NCBI GenBank assembly: GCA_028679035.1 | Contig: JAJRCL010000120.1 | Location: 1 to 5,886, forward strand | Reading direction: 5' to 3' | From: Methanomicrobiales archaeon | GTDB taxonomy: Archaea; Halobacteriota; Methanomicrobia; Methanomicrobiales; JACTUA01 | DNA length: 5,886 bases | Part shown: one piece after another, positions 1 through 5,886 of the stretch | How positions within the stretch are numbered: the first letter of the stretch is position 1 | Layout: the number at the start of each line of letters is the position of its first letter | The notes under the pieces: generated by a model | What the model was told of the DNA's origin: nothing | Databases searched by the model: none | Seen by the model: only the letters and a program-made list of their open reading frames with translations | Translations under genes and position numbers: made by a program

Positions 1-77
1 ATCGTGGCAAGGTCATCCCCCTGGCGGATGATCTTCGTCTGCAGCCCGCAGACCGAAAAGGTGGTACTTACCGGCAT
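1..77 (-). CDS. cofE: Coenzyme F420:L-glutamate ligase-like protein (CofE/COG1478 family), N-terminus only
   Basis: Only the first 25 codons lie in the window; the gene continues past base 1. Reading down from ATG at 77-75, the peptide starts [20 protein letters not shown] and continues DDLAT. The run I-I-R-Q-G-D-D-L-A about 16-24 residues from the start matches the conserved N-terminal strand and loop of CofE (archaeal members read like LIKEGDDLAELI). CofE adds gamma-linked glutamates to F420-0 using GTP, in the cytoplasm. The start is well supported: GGAGG lies 8 nt upstream, and the ATG overlaps the folP stop by 10 nt, implying translational coupling. The family assignment rests on a short stretch. 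Next to folP, a role as an alternative folate glutamate ligase (the COG1478 'FolC2' type) is as plausible as a role in F420 synthesis. The frame is open to the window edge. Confidence 0.65.
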   Translation of the reverse strand, partial: MPVSTTFSVCGLQTKIIRQGDDLAT

Positions 78-880
78 TCCCGGAGCCTCCTGCAGACGGA
101 AAGGACATCCCGTGTCTCCGCGACGTCATGCGTCCGCACCATCCCTGCACCCTGCTGTACGAGGAACGTGGTGAGGGCAAGCGATCCGCTGAGCCGTTCC
201 TCCGGGGACTTTTTCAGGAGATCCCCGACGAAGGATTTGCGGGAGATCGCGGCAAGGAGCGGGCGTTGTAATGATAGGAAGCGGGAAAAATTGCAGCAGA
301 GCTCCCAGTCGTTCTCTGCAGTCCGGGCCGGTATCCATCGCCCGATCCCCGGATCCAGGACATACGCCTTAATCCCGTGAAGGTCACAGCGCTGCTCCAC
401 TGTCTGCAGGGCAGTGAGTGAAGCATCGAAGCCTATCGCATCGCCGGGCTGTTGCACCGCGGCCATCAGCACTGCGGGGATTCCCTGATCCGCAACGCAA
501 CTGCCCATCCGTGGATTGGCAAGTCCGCTGATGTCGTTCACGCCGTTGATCCCATACTGCAGGGCGGCTTCAAGGACCTCGGGGTGCATCGTATCGACGG
601 TTATGGTAAATCCACATCCATCCAGTTCCCGCAGCGCGGTGATGACCCGCTCTTTTTCTTCGGCAATGCTGACAGGAAGGGAAGCCGGTGCGGTGCTCCT
701 TCCACCGATATCCAGTACCTCTGCACCCTCCCCGGTAAGGCGTTCCGCGGCCGCGTTGATCGTTCCGTGTCCTGCGAAAGATTCCGAATAGAACGATTCA
801 GGGCTGCAGTTGATCACGCCCATCAGCCGTACCGGATTCGTGCCGCCGATGGAAACAGGCCCTATGTGACAGAGGTGCAT
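68..880 (-). CDS. folP: Dihydropteroate synthase, archaeal type
   Basis: Cytoplasmic TIM-barrel enzyme that condenses 6-hydroxymethyl-dihydropterin diphosphate with p-aminobenzoate to give dihydropteroate. The 270-residue product shows the family motifs in order: [13 protein letters not shown] (19-31, with Asn24; canonical GILNVTPDSF), [14 protein letters not shown] (52-65), TVDT (94-97), NDI (115-117), VLDPGIG (174-180), ISRKSFVG (212-219) and VRTHDV (248-253). The Lys that follows DPGFGFG in bacterial enzymes is absent (here GRWIPAR), and the usual MH pair is M139-A; I take these as features of the archaeal subfamily. The frame is open upstream to base 967, but I start at ATG 880-878 because the longer version adds 29 unrelated residues buried in folD, while this one begins just before the first beta strand. 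It overlaps the folD end by 19 nt and the next gene by 10 nt. No strong Shine-Dalgarno is visible, so coupling to folD is likely. Confidence 0.92.
   Translation of the reverse strand: MHLCHIGPVSIGGTNPVRLMGVINCSPESFYSESFAGHGTINAAAERLTGEGAEVLDIGGRSTAPASLPVSIAEEKERVITALRELDGCGFTITVDTMHPEVLEAALQYGINGVNDISGLANPRMGSCVADQGIPAVLMAAVQQPGDAIGFDASLTALQTVEQRCDLHGIKAYVLDPGIGRWIPARTAENDWELCCNFSRFLSLQRPLLAAISRKSFVGDLLKKSPEERLSGSLALTTFLVQQGAGMVRTHDVAETRDVLSVCRRLRECR
86..90 (-). promoter_or_regulatory. Shine-Dalgarno site of the cofE-like gene
   Basis: GGAGG on the minus strand, 8 nt before the ATG at 77-75. It lies inside the last codons of folP. It is the best ribosome binding site of the left-hand operon and is what fixes the start of the truncated downstream gene. 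Confidence 0.7.
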
Positions 881-1704
881 TCCCGCAACCGTGCTGCCTT
901 GAAGGTGTTCTCCATGAGCGCTGCGATAGTCATGGGACCCACACCGCCGGGCACGGGAGTGATCCATGCCGCCTTGTCCTTCACACTATCGAATAGAACG
1001 TCACCGGTGAGTTTCCCGTCCACGTAGTTAATACCCACGTCGATCACGATGGCGCCGTCGCGGACCATGGATGGGGTGATGAACCCTGCCTTTCCGACGG
1101 CACTCACGAGAATATCGGCACGGGAAGTGATATTTTCAAGATTCTTTGTCGCGGAGTGACAGGTGGTCACGGTTGCGTCGGCATTCAGGAGAAGGGCGGC
1201 GCAGGGCCTGCCCACGTCCATACTGCGGCCGATGACAACCGCATCTTTTCCGGCGACCGGAAGATCGTACTCGGCAAGGAGAATCATGATCCCCAGTGGC
1301 GTGCAGGGTGAAAAGAGCGGGTGGCCGGAAAAAAGCCTGCCCAGATTGCAGGGGTGAAAGCCATCCACGTCCTTGTCCGGAGCGATTGCGGAAAAAACAC
1401 GCCGGCTGTCCACCTGTTTCGGGAGAGGGAGCTGGACAAGGATCCCGTCGATGACCGAATCCCGGTTTATGGAGGTTATTTTTTCGATGAGCGCTTCTGT
1501 CGTGGTGCGGACCGGCATTTCGATCTTCACCGATCCTATCCCCACACGCTCGCAGGCCTGCCGTTTCATTTTTACATAGAGATGTGATGCAGGGTCATCC
1601 CCAACGACGATGGTTGCAAGCTGCGGGTACAATCCGGAGTCCATGATCTCTTCGTTCAGAATCTCGAGTCGTTTGTCCGAGATCTTCTTTCCGTCAAGAA
1701 TCAT
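862..1704 (-). CDS. folD: Bifunctional methylenetetrahydrofolate dehydrogenase / methenyltetrahydrofolate cyclohydrolase
   Basis: Converts 5,10-methylene-H4F to 10-formyl-H4F in two steps with NAD(P), supplying or recovering C1 units for purine and other syntheses. The product is 280 residues, close to the bacterial FolD length. Motifs: Y43-V-x-x-K47 (catalytic Tyr/Lys), GILVQLPLP (87-95), DKDVDGFHP (110-118, with the Asp of the substrate site), the Rossmann segment [12 protein letters not shown] (156-167), DILVSAVGK (197-205), IDVGIN (221-226) and the C-terminal signature PGGVGPMT (252-259). The usual GRSxIVGxP reads GRSMDVGRP, with Asp in place of Ile. An upstream extension to 1779 is possible in frame but lies inside glyA; ATG at 1704-1702 begins MILDGKKIS as in the family. 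The glyA stop ends 1 nt before this ATG (TGACATG), with only a weak CCGGA upstream, so translation probably depends on glyA. Confidence 0.95.
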   Translation of the reverse strand: MILDGKKISDKRLEILNEEIMDSGLYPQLATIVVGDDPASHLYVKMKRQACERVGIGSVKIEMPVRTTTEALIEKITSINRDSVIDGILVQLPLPKQVDSRRVFSAIAPDKDVDGFHPCNLGRLFSGHPLFSPCTPLGIMILLAEYDLPVAGKDAVVIGRSMDVGRPCAALLLNADATVTTCHSATKNLENITSRADILVSAVGKAGFITPSMVRDGAIVIDVGINYVDGKLTGDVLFDSVKDKAAWITPVPGGVGPMTIAALMENTFKAARLRECTSVT

Positions 1705-1705
1705 G

Positions 1706-2947
1706 TCATTCCGGATAGATCGGGAATTTTCCCGCAAGTTCAGAGACTTCCCGGTGAACCGCGGAGAGCACGCCGGCATCCTGAGGATGGAAGATGACCC
1801 GGGTAATCAGATCCCCGATCATCTGCATTTCCTGCTCCTTCATGCCCCGGGTGGTGACAGCGGGAGTACCGATCCGCAGGCCGCTCGTCACGAACGGACT
1901 TTTTGTCTCACGGGGGATGGTGTTCTTGTTCACCGTGATACCGGCCTTTCCGAGCGCTGTTTCCGCCTCGAGACCGGTGAGTCCCTGCCGGGTAAGGTCG
2001 ATGAGCATCAGATGATTATCGGTGCCTCCCGAAACGAGGCGCAGCCCGGCATCCAGCAGCACCTGGGCAAGCACTTTTGCATTTTTCACAATCTGCCGGT
2101 TATACTCCTTAAAGGACGGGCGCAATGCCTCTTTGAGACAGACCGCCTTTGCCGCGATGGTGTTCATAAGCGGACCGCCCTGCATCCCCGGAAAGACCGC
2201 CTTGTCCACCATGGTCGCATACTCCTGGTTGCACATGATCGCCCCGCCACGCGGCCCACGCAGCGTCTTGTGCGTGGTGGTCGTCGTAAAGTGCACGACG
2301 CCGACCGGGGAGTTATGAATCCCGCTGGCGCACAACCCGGCAATATGGGCGATGTCTGCCATGCAGTACGCACCGACGGACTCCGCGATCTCCATGAACG
2401 CCCTGAAATCGATCTCCCGGGGATATGCGCTTGCACCACAGACGATCATCTTCGGCTTCACGGCGTGGGCGAGTTCCCCGACTTTCCCATAGTCCAGCGT
2501 CTCGCTTTCCAGATCGACGCCGTACTGGTGGACCTGGTACATCTTTCCGGAAAAAGATACCGGCGAACCGTGGGAAAGGTGTCCCCCCTGCGTGAGGCTC
2601 ATACTCAGCATCCGGTCTTTGTTGCACTCCATGGTCGCAAAATAGATCGCCATGTTTGCCTGGGTCCCGGAATGGGGCTGGACATTCGCATGCTGGGCAC
2701 CGAAGAGCTGTTTCATACGGTCCCGGGCAAGGTTCTCTGCGATGTCGTAAAATTCACATCCCCCGTAATATCGTTTGCCGGGATATCCTTCTGCATATTT
2801 ATTGGTGAGGATGGACCCCATCGCCTCAAGAACCGCACGGCTGACGAGGTTCTCGGATGCAATTAACTCGAGACCCCGAAGCTGGCGATCCTGTTCCCGC
2901 CTGATTACTGCGGCGATTTCAGGATCCACTTTCTCCAGGTTGGACAT
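1706..2947 (-). CDS. glyA: Serine hydroxymethyltransferase (glycine hydroxymethyltransferase)
   Basis: PLP enzyme of the cytoplasm that interconverts serine plus H4 pterin with glycine plus 5,10-methylene-H4 pterin. The 413-residue protein is the length of bacterial GlyA and follows it throughout: [11 protein letters not shown] (26-36), [15 protein letters not shown] (51-65), [11 protein letters not shown] (88-98), HLSHGSP (123-129), [10 protein letters not shown] (196-205, Asp198 and His201 for the PLP ring), [15 protein letters not shown] (221-235) with Lys227 as the Schiff-base lysine, and [13 protein letters not shown] (356-368) with Arg358 for the carboxylate. I start at ATG 2947-2945; a TTG at 2959 would add only four residues (MFFC) without a better ribosome site. 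It is first in a minus-strand operon with folD 1 nt behind. Its closeness to bacterial GlyA and its partners suggest H4F rather than tetrahydromethanopterin as cosubstrate; that is an inference. Confidence 0.96.
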   Translation of the reverse strand: MSNLEKVDPEIAAVIRREQDRQLRGLELIASENLVSRAVLEAMGSILTNKYAEGYPGKRYYGGCEFYDIAENLARDRMKQLFGAQHANVQPHSGTQANMAIYFATMECNKDRMLSMSLTQGGHLSHGSPVSFSGKMYQVHQYGVDLESETLDYGKVGELAHAVKPKMIVCGASAYPREIDFRAFMEIAESVGAYCMADIAHIAGLCASGIHNSPVGVVHFTTTTTHKTLRGPRGGAIMCNQEYATMVDKAVFPGMQGGPLMNTIAAKAVCLKEALRPSFKEYNRQIVKNAKVLAQVLLDAGLRLVSGGTDNHLMLIDLTRQGLTGLEAETALGKAGITVNKNTIPRETKSPFVTSGLRIGTPAVTTRGMKEQEMQMIGDLITRVIFHPQDAGVLSAVHREVSELAGKFPIYPE

Positions 2948-3050
2948 ACAGAAAAACAATGTACTGATCAGGTAATATTGTTTCTTTTAACGAAGTGGTT
3001 ACAGAAAACTTATGAGTTACCAGCAAGAAAGTGTTAATTAAAGGGAGAAA
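2948..3050. promoter_or_regulatory. Divergent intergenic promoter region between glyA and the smc-upstream gene
   Basis: This 103-bp gap is clearly richer in A/T than the flanking genes and must hold the promoters of both operons. For glyA (minus strand), two TATA-like boxes can be seen: TTAAAAGA at 2990-2983, which would place transcription start near 2960 and leave a leader of about 12 nt, and AATATTA at 2979-2973, which would give an almost leaderless mRNA. The lack of a Shine-Dalgarno before glyA fits either. For the plus strand, AACTTATGA (3007-3015) is a weak TATA candidate placing the start near 3037. An 8-bp palindrome TTAATTAA sits at 3034-3041. I see no clear operator. The region as a whole is secure; the individual boxes are guesses. 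Confidence 0.5.
3043..3047 (+). promoter_or_regulatory. Shine-Dalgarno-like site of the coiled-coil protein gene
   Basis: GGGAG with only 3 nt before the ATG at 3051, closer than usual. An in-frame TAA at 3039-3041 rules out any longer start, so this ATG is the earliest possible one. Confidence 0.5.
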
Positions 3051-3599
3051 ATGGCAGAAAGCGGTGCCAGAGTTGAATATCTTGAGTATGAATTAAAAGA
3101 ACGGGAAAAGGAGCAAAAAAAGATGGCAGAAGGCGAAAGAAACCCACAAATGTCTGAAGAGCGCATTAGCGACCTCGAAGGCAAGATGAAGGAACTGGAA
3201 GCCCTGATAAAAGGACTTACCGATGAAATGCTCGATTTAAAATCGATTCTCATGAAGCTTTCCCGCCGGGACGACGAACGCCGCGCCGCGGTACCGGCAC
3301 CACGCATGCCGTCCGAAGTGACGGTCCGCCCGCGGAAACCGACGGCGGTTGCCGAACAGCCACGCCAGCAGCAGCCCAAGGATACTGGGGAGATGGAGCT
3401 GATCATGCAGACCGACGGGACGCTGAAACCCGAACGCCGCAGCGAGAGCAACAACTTCATCGTCGCAAGTGCACGGTTCAACCCGAATATCAGCATGAGA
3501 AACAAGGGAAATAAAGGTAAGATCTCGGAAGAAGAGCCAAAGAAAGAAGCGAGCGATCTCATCTACGCCGTCGACGAAGACCCGAAAAAGAAGAAATAG
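3051..3599 (+). CDS. Conserved-looking coiled-coil protein of unknown function, encoded directly upstream of smc
   Basis: I do not recognise a named family. The 182 residues fall into four parts. Residues 1-30 are a charged helix (VEYLEYELKEREKEQKK). Residues 39-70 form a textbook coiled coil: hydrophobics at 39, 42, 46, 49, 53, 56, 60, 63, 67 and 70 keep a strict 3-4 spacing. Residues 75-112 are a Pro/Arg/Gln-rich, probably disordered linker. Residues 113-182 hold short hydrophobic islands (ELIMQTDGTLKPERR, NNFIVAS, SDLIYAVDED) and end in a lysine tail. There is no signal peptide or membrane segment, so it is cytoplasmic. The start is fixed by an in-frame stop 10 nt upstream. The next gene, smc, begins 12 nt after its stop in the same frame, so both are surely on one mRNA. 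The context suggests an SMC-associated factor or assembly partner; this is inference from position and coiled-coil content only. Confidence 0.85.
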   Translation: MAESGARVEYLEYELKEREKEQKKMAEGERNPQMSEERISDLEGKMKELEALIKGLTDEMLDLKSILMKLSRRDDERRAAVPAPRMPSEVTVRPRKPTAVAEQPRQQQPKDTGEMELIMQTDGTLKPERRSESNNFIVASARFNPNISMRNKGNKGKISEEEPKKEASDLIYAVDEDPKKKK

Positions 3600-3602
3600 G
3601 GG
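3598..3602 (+). promoter_or_regulatory. Shine-Dalgarno-like site for smc, overlapping the upstream stop codon
   Basis: AGGGG begins in the TAG stop of the coiled-coil gene and lies 9 nt before the TTG at 3612. The spacing is standard, which supports TTG as the smc start and suggests that terminating ribosomes reinitiate there. Confidence 0.55.
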
Positions 3603-3611
3603 AAAGCGCAT

Positions 3612-5886
3612 TTGCATATTACCCAGCTTGAGATCGATAACTTCAAGTCATTCGCACGAAAGACAAAAATTCCTTTTTTCGAAGGATTCACCGTCATAAG
3701 CGGCCCCAACGGATCGGGAAAGTCCAATATTATCGACGCGATCCTGTTCTGCCTCGCCCTCTCCACCTCCCGGGGTCTCCGGGCTGAGAAACTCACAGAC
3801 CTGATCAACCTGAATTCCGGTAAGAACAATGCCGAGGTCGCCATCACGTTCTCCGATGGTTCTACCGTCCGCCGGAGAATCAAGCGGACACCGGCCGGTT
3901 ACTACAGCTATAACTATCTCAACGAGCGGCTCTGCAAGCAGTCAGACATCATCGATCTGCTCGCAAAAATCGGGATCAAACCCGAAGGGTACAATGTAGT
4001 CATGCAGGGCGACATCACGCGAATCATGGAGATGAGCGATGTCGAACGCCGGAAGATCATCGACGACATTGCCGGTGTTGCAGAATTTGACCACAAAAAA
4101 GAGCAGTCCCTCGCCGAGCTCGAGGTGGTCCGGGAACGGATCGAACGCGAGGAGCTCCTCCTGCGGGAACTCGCGGACCAGCTCAAGAAACTGCTGCACG
4201 AACGGGATCGTGCACTGGTATACCGCAAACTGCAGGACCAGCTTTCCTATTTCCAGCGGTTACTGGGTGCAGCCCGCCTGAAGGAAAAACAGCACGAATT
4301 GCTGACGGCGACGCAGCTGATGACCGAACAACAGCAGGCGCAGGAAAAAATCGCCGGACAGATCCGGGCCAGGGAGGAGGAAATTGCACTCCTGCACAAG
4401 GACCAGGAAGCCCTCGAAGCGGAGCTGAACCAGAAAAGCGGGCCCGAATATATGGAGCTCCTGGCACGGCTTGAAGCGGCAAAGAGCGGCATCAAGCTCG
4501 CCGAACAGACTATTACGCGGGCGCGAGCGGAGAAAGAAGAGAACAAGGAGACCCTGAACGCCGTTTTTTTAGACGTGAAACGGGCAGAAGCAAAGGTAAA
4601 AGAGCTTAATGATGCCGTCCGCTCCTTTGGTATCGACCGTGCTAACCTCGCCATGGACCTTGCCGCAGGTAAGGCGACGCTCGAAAAACTGGATGCCGAG
4701 CTGACCGACCGTTCCAAGGAAGTAGAGGGTGCAAAGGAACATCTTTTTTCCCAGATGGAGCAGGCAGAAGGCCTGAAGGGAAAAAGAGCAGACCTTCTCC
4801 GGCAGCAGGACGCTATCCTCGAAAAGAGCCGGATGCGGATCACGGAACTCGAGCGCCTCTCTGCCCGCCTGCAACAGGTCGCAACGGAAGCCGGGGAGAA
4901 AGAGAAACAGAGCGGGGAATGTGAGGAGCAGCGCAAGAAGTGCCTTGCCGAGAAATCCGCCCTGGAACGGGTCATCGCCGATGCGGAAGCCAGTCTGTTT
5001 GCACAGCGGGCATCCCAGGAACGGATCCGTAAAGAAGTAAAGGTGCGGGAGCAGGAGCTGATGCGCCTTGAGGCACAGCAGCAGGCACGCGACGGAGGGG
5101 ACAACCGTGCGCTGGAGGCGGTGCTCGCAATGGAAGGTGTCCATGGCACCATCGCCCAGCTCGGGAAAGCACCGAAGGAATATGCATCGGCACTCGACGT
5201 CGCGGTAGGGGGAAAACTGAACTTTGTGGTGGTTGATGATGATTCGGTTGCCTCCTCCGCCATCGGGTACCTGAAGGAAAACAAGCTGGGCCGTGCCACG
5301 TTTCTTCCCCTGAATAAGCTGCGCCCCGTCGACCTCCCTGTACTCAAAGGGGACGGTATTGTCGACTATGCCGTGCACCTGGTCGAGTTCGATCCGGCGT
5401 TTGAGAGTGCGTTTCGCACGGTGCTCGGTGCAACCGTTATCGTGGAAACACTGGAGAAAGCACGGCGGATGATGGGCCGGCACCGCATGGTCACACTCGA
5501 GGGAGAACTGCTCGAGAAAAGCGGAGCGATGACCGGCGGATCCCTGCAGAAACGCGGTCGTGGCTTCGGTGTTGCCGCCGGTGATGAAACGGCAAAATTG
5601 CGCCTGGCGCTCGCGGGCCTTGCGCAGGAAGCAGCAGACTGCGACGAGGCGATCGCAACGCTCGCAAAGAAAGTGGAAGACACACGGGGGAAGCGCTCTT
5701 CGTTCGAGGAGCAGATCGCCCGCTTCAGCATTCTTCTTGAGGAATATGCCAAGCGCATCCAGGCAATCGCACCCGAGAAGGAAGAACTGGAACAGACCAT
5801 TGCCGGGATGCGTACCGATGCCTCTGGCTCTTCCGGTGAGCTTGCCGCAATCGAGGCGTCCGTTGCCGGTGTGAACAAGGAGATCG
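3612..5886 (+). CDS. smc: Chromosome segregation ATPase SMC, N-terminal two thirds (runs off the window)
   Basis: SMC forms the ring-shaped condensin core, a homodimer closed by kleisin ScpA, that extrudes or tethers DNA loops. The frame is open for 758 codons to the window end. The start is TTG at 3612-3614: the upstream gene's stop lies in the same frame 12 nt earlier, no in-frame ATG precedes the Walker A, and the product then begins MHITQLEIDNFKSF as archaeal SMCs do. Residues 1-160 are the N-terminal head half, with Walker A GPNGSGKS (31-38), the LRAEKLTDLI segment (56-65), the Q-loop VVMQGDIT (129-136, Gln132) and DIAGVAEFD (152-160). Residues about 165-500 are the Glu/Lys/Gln-rich first coiled-coil arm. 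The hinge spans about 508-644, ending in the conserved SGAMTGGS. Residues 645-758 begin the returning arm. Missing off the edge, if typical at about 1150-1200 residues, are the rest of that arm and the C-terminal head with signature motif and Walker B. It probably shares a transcript with the coiled-coil gene before it. Confidence 0.96.
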   Translation, partial: MHITQLEIDNFKSFARKTKIPFFEGFTVISGPNGSGKSNIIDAILFCLALSTSRGLRAEKLTDLINLNSGKNNAEVAITFSDGSTVRRRIKRTPAGYYSYNYLNERLCKQSDIIDLLAKIGIKPEGYNVVMQGDITRIMEMSDVERRKIIDDIAGVAEFDHKKEQSLAELEVVRERIEREELLLRELADQLKKLLHERDRALVYRKLQDQLSYFQRLLGAARLKEKQHELLTATQLMTEQQQAQEKIAGQIRAREEEIALLHKDQEALEAELNQKSGPEYMELLARLEAAKSGIKLAEQTITRARAEKEENKETLNAVFLDVKRAEAKVKELNDAVRSFGIDRANLAMDLAAGKATLEKLDAELTDRSKEVEGAKEHLFSQMEQAEGLKGKRADLLRQQDAILEKSRMRITELERLSARLQQVATEAGEKEKQSGECEEQRKKCLAEKSALERVIADAEASLFAQRASQERIRKEVKVREQELMRLEAQQQARDGGDNRALEAVLAMEGVHGTIAQLGKAPKEYASALDVAVGGKLNFVVVDDDSVASSAIGYLKENKLGRATFLPLNKLRPVDLPVLKGDGIVDYAVHLVEFDPAFESAFRTVLGATVIVETLEKARRMMGRHRMVTLEGELLEKSGAMTGGSLQKRGRGFGVAAGDETAKLRLALAGLAQEAADCDEAIATLAKKVEDTRGKRSSFEEQIARFSILLEEYAKRIQAIAPEKEELEQTIAGMRTDASGSSGELAAIEASVAGVNKEI

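Noticed and set aside
881..967. A 29-residue N-terminal extension of folP from ATG 967
   Set aside because: It is embedded in the folD C-terminus and unrelated to DHPS N-termini; the ATG at 880 places the first beta strand where the family has it.
1705..1779. A 25-residue N-terminal extension of folD
   Set aside because: It overlaps the end of glyA by more than 70 nt, and its residues do not resemble Fol[10 protein letters not shown] is the normal family start.
1610..2866. Long open frame (418 codons) on the plus strand opposite glyA
   Set aside because: It lies wholly antisense to a strongly supported GlyA, has the His/Arg/Pro-rich composition typical of a shadow frame, and shows no recognisable motif.
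3560..3611. Possible terminator between the coiled-coil gene and smc
   Set aside because: The A-rich run encodes the lysine tail, there is no inverted repeat or T-tract on the coding strand, and smc starts 12 nt later.
4130..5130. Repetitive Glu/Lys/Gln-rich sequence considered as a tandem repeat
   Set aside because: The repetition is heptad-level amino-acid periodicity of the SMC coiled coil; I see no repeated DNA unit.
4247..5878. Several long minus-strand open frames (up to 366 codons) opposite smc
   Set aside because: They mirror the coiled-coil codons of smc; the Ser/Arg/Cys-rich low-complexity products are what reversed Glu/Lys/Gln-rich coding DNA gives. No ribosome sites or domains support them.

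Overview
The window reads as chromosomal DNA from a methanogenic euryarchaeon, most likely of the order Methanomicrobiales; the taxonomic call is an inference. The grounds are an archaeal-type dihydropteroate synthase, what looks like the start of an F420 gamma-glutamyl ligase gene, an archaeal-type SMC, moderately high GC coding DNA with AT-rich intergenic DNA, and mixed ATG/TTG starts with Shine-Dalgarno sites of uneven quality. I see no insertion sequence, CRISPR array, tRNA or rRNA. This is a compact core-genome region: two divergent transcription units leave from one AT-rich gap of about 100 bp (2948-3050).

Left, minus strand (read right to left): glyA (serine hydroxymethyltransferase, 2947-1706), folD (methylene-tetrahydrofolate dehydrogenase/cyclohydrolase, 1704-862), folP (dihydropteroate synthase, 880-68) and the first 25 codons of a CofE/COG1478-type glutamate ligase (77-1, continuing off the window). 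The junctions are a 1-nt gap, a 19-nt overlap and a 10-nt overlap, so this is almost certainly one translationally coupled operon. Together the genes form a tetrahydrofolate module: FolP makes the pteroate core, the ligase may add glutamate, GlyA loads a C1 unit from serine, and FolD oxidises it to formyl-H4F for biosynthesis. In a methanogen this would run beside the tetrahydromethanopterin pathway used for energy metabolism.

Right, plus strand: an unrecognised 182-residue coiled-coil protein (3051-3599), then after 12 nt the N-terminal 758 codons of smc (3612 to the window end). The smc gene starts at TTG and shows the N-terminal ATPase half, the first coiled-coil arm, the hinge and the start of the returning arm. 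The tight pairing suggests the small protein is expressed with SMC and may act with it in chromosome organisation.

The points most worth a second look are the folP/CofE-like overlap, which may mark the missing archaeal folate glutamylation step, and the uncharacterised coiled-coil partner upstream of smc.
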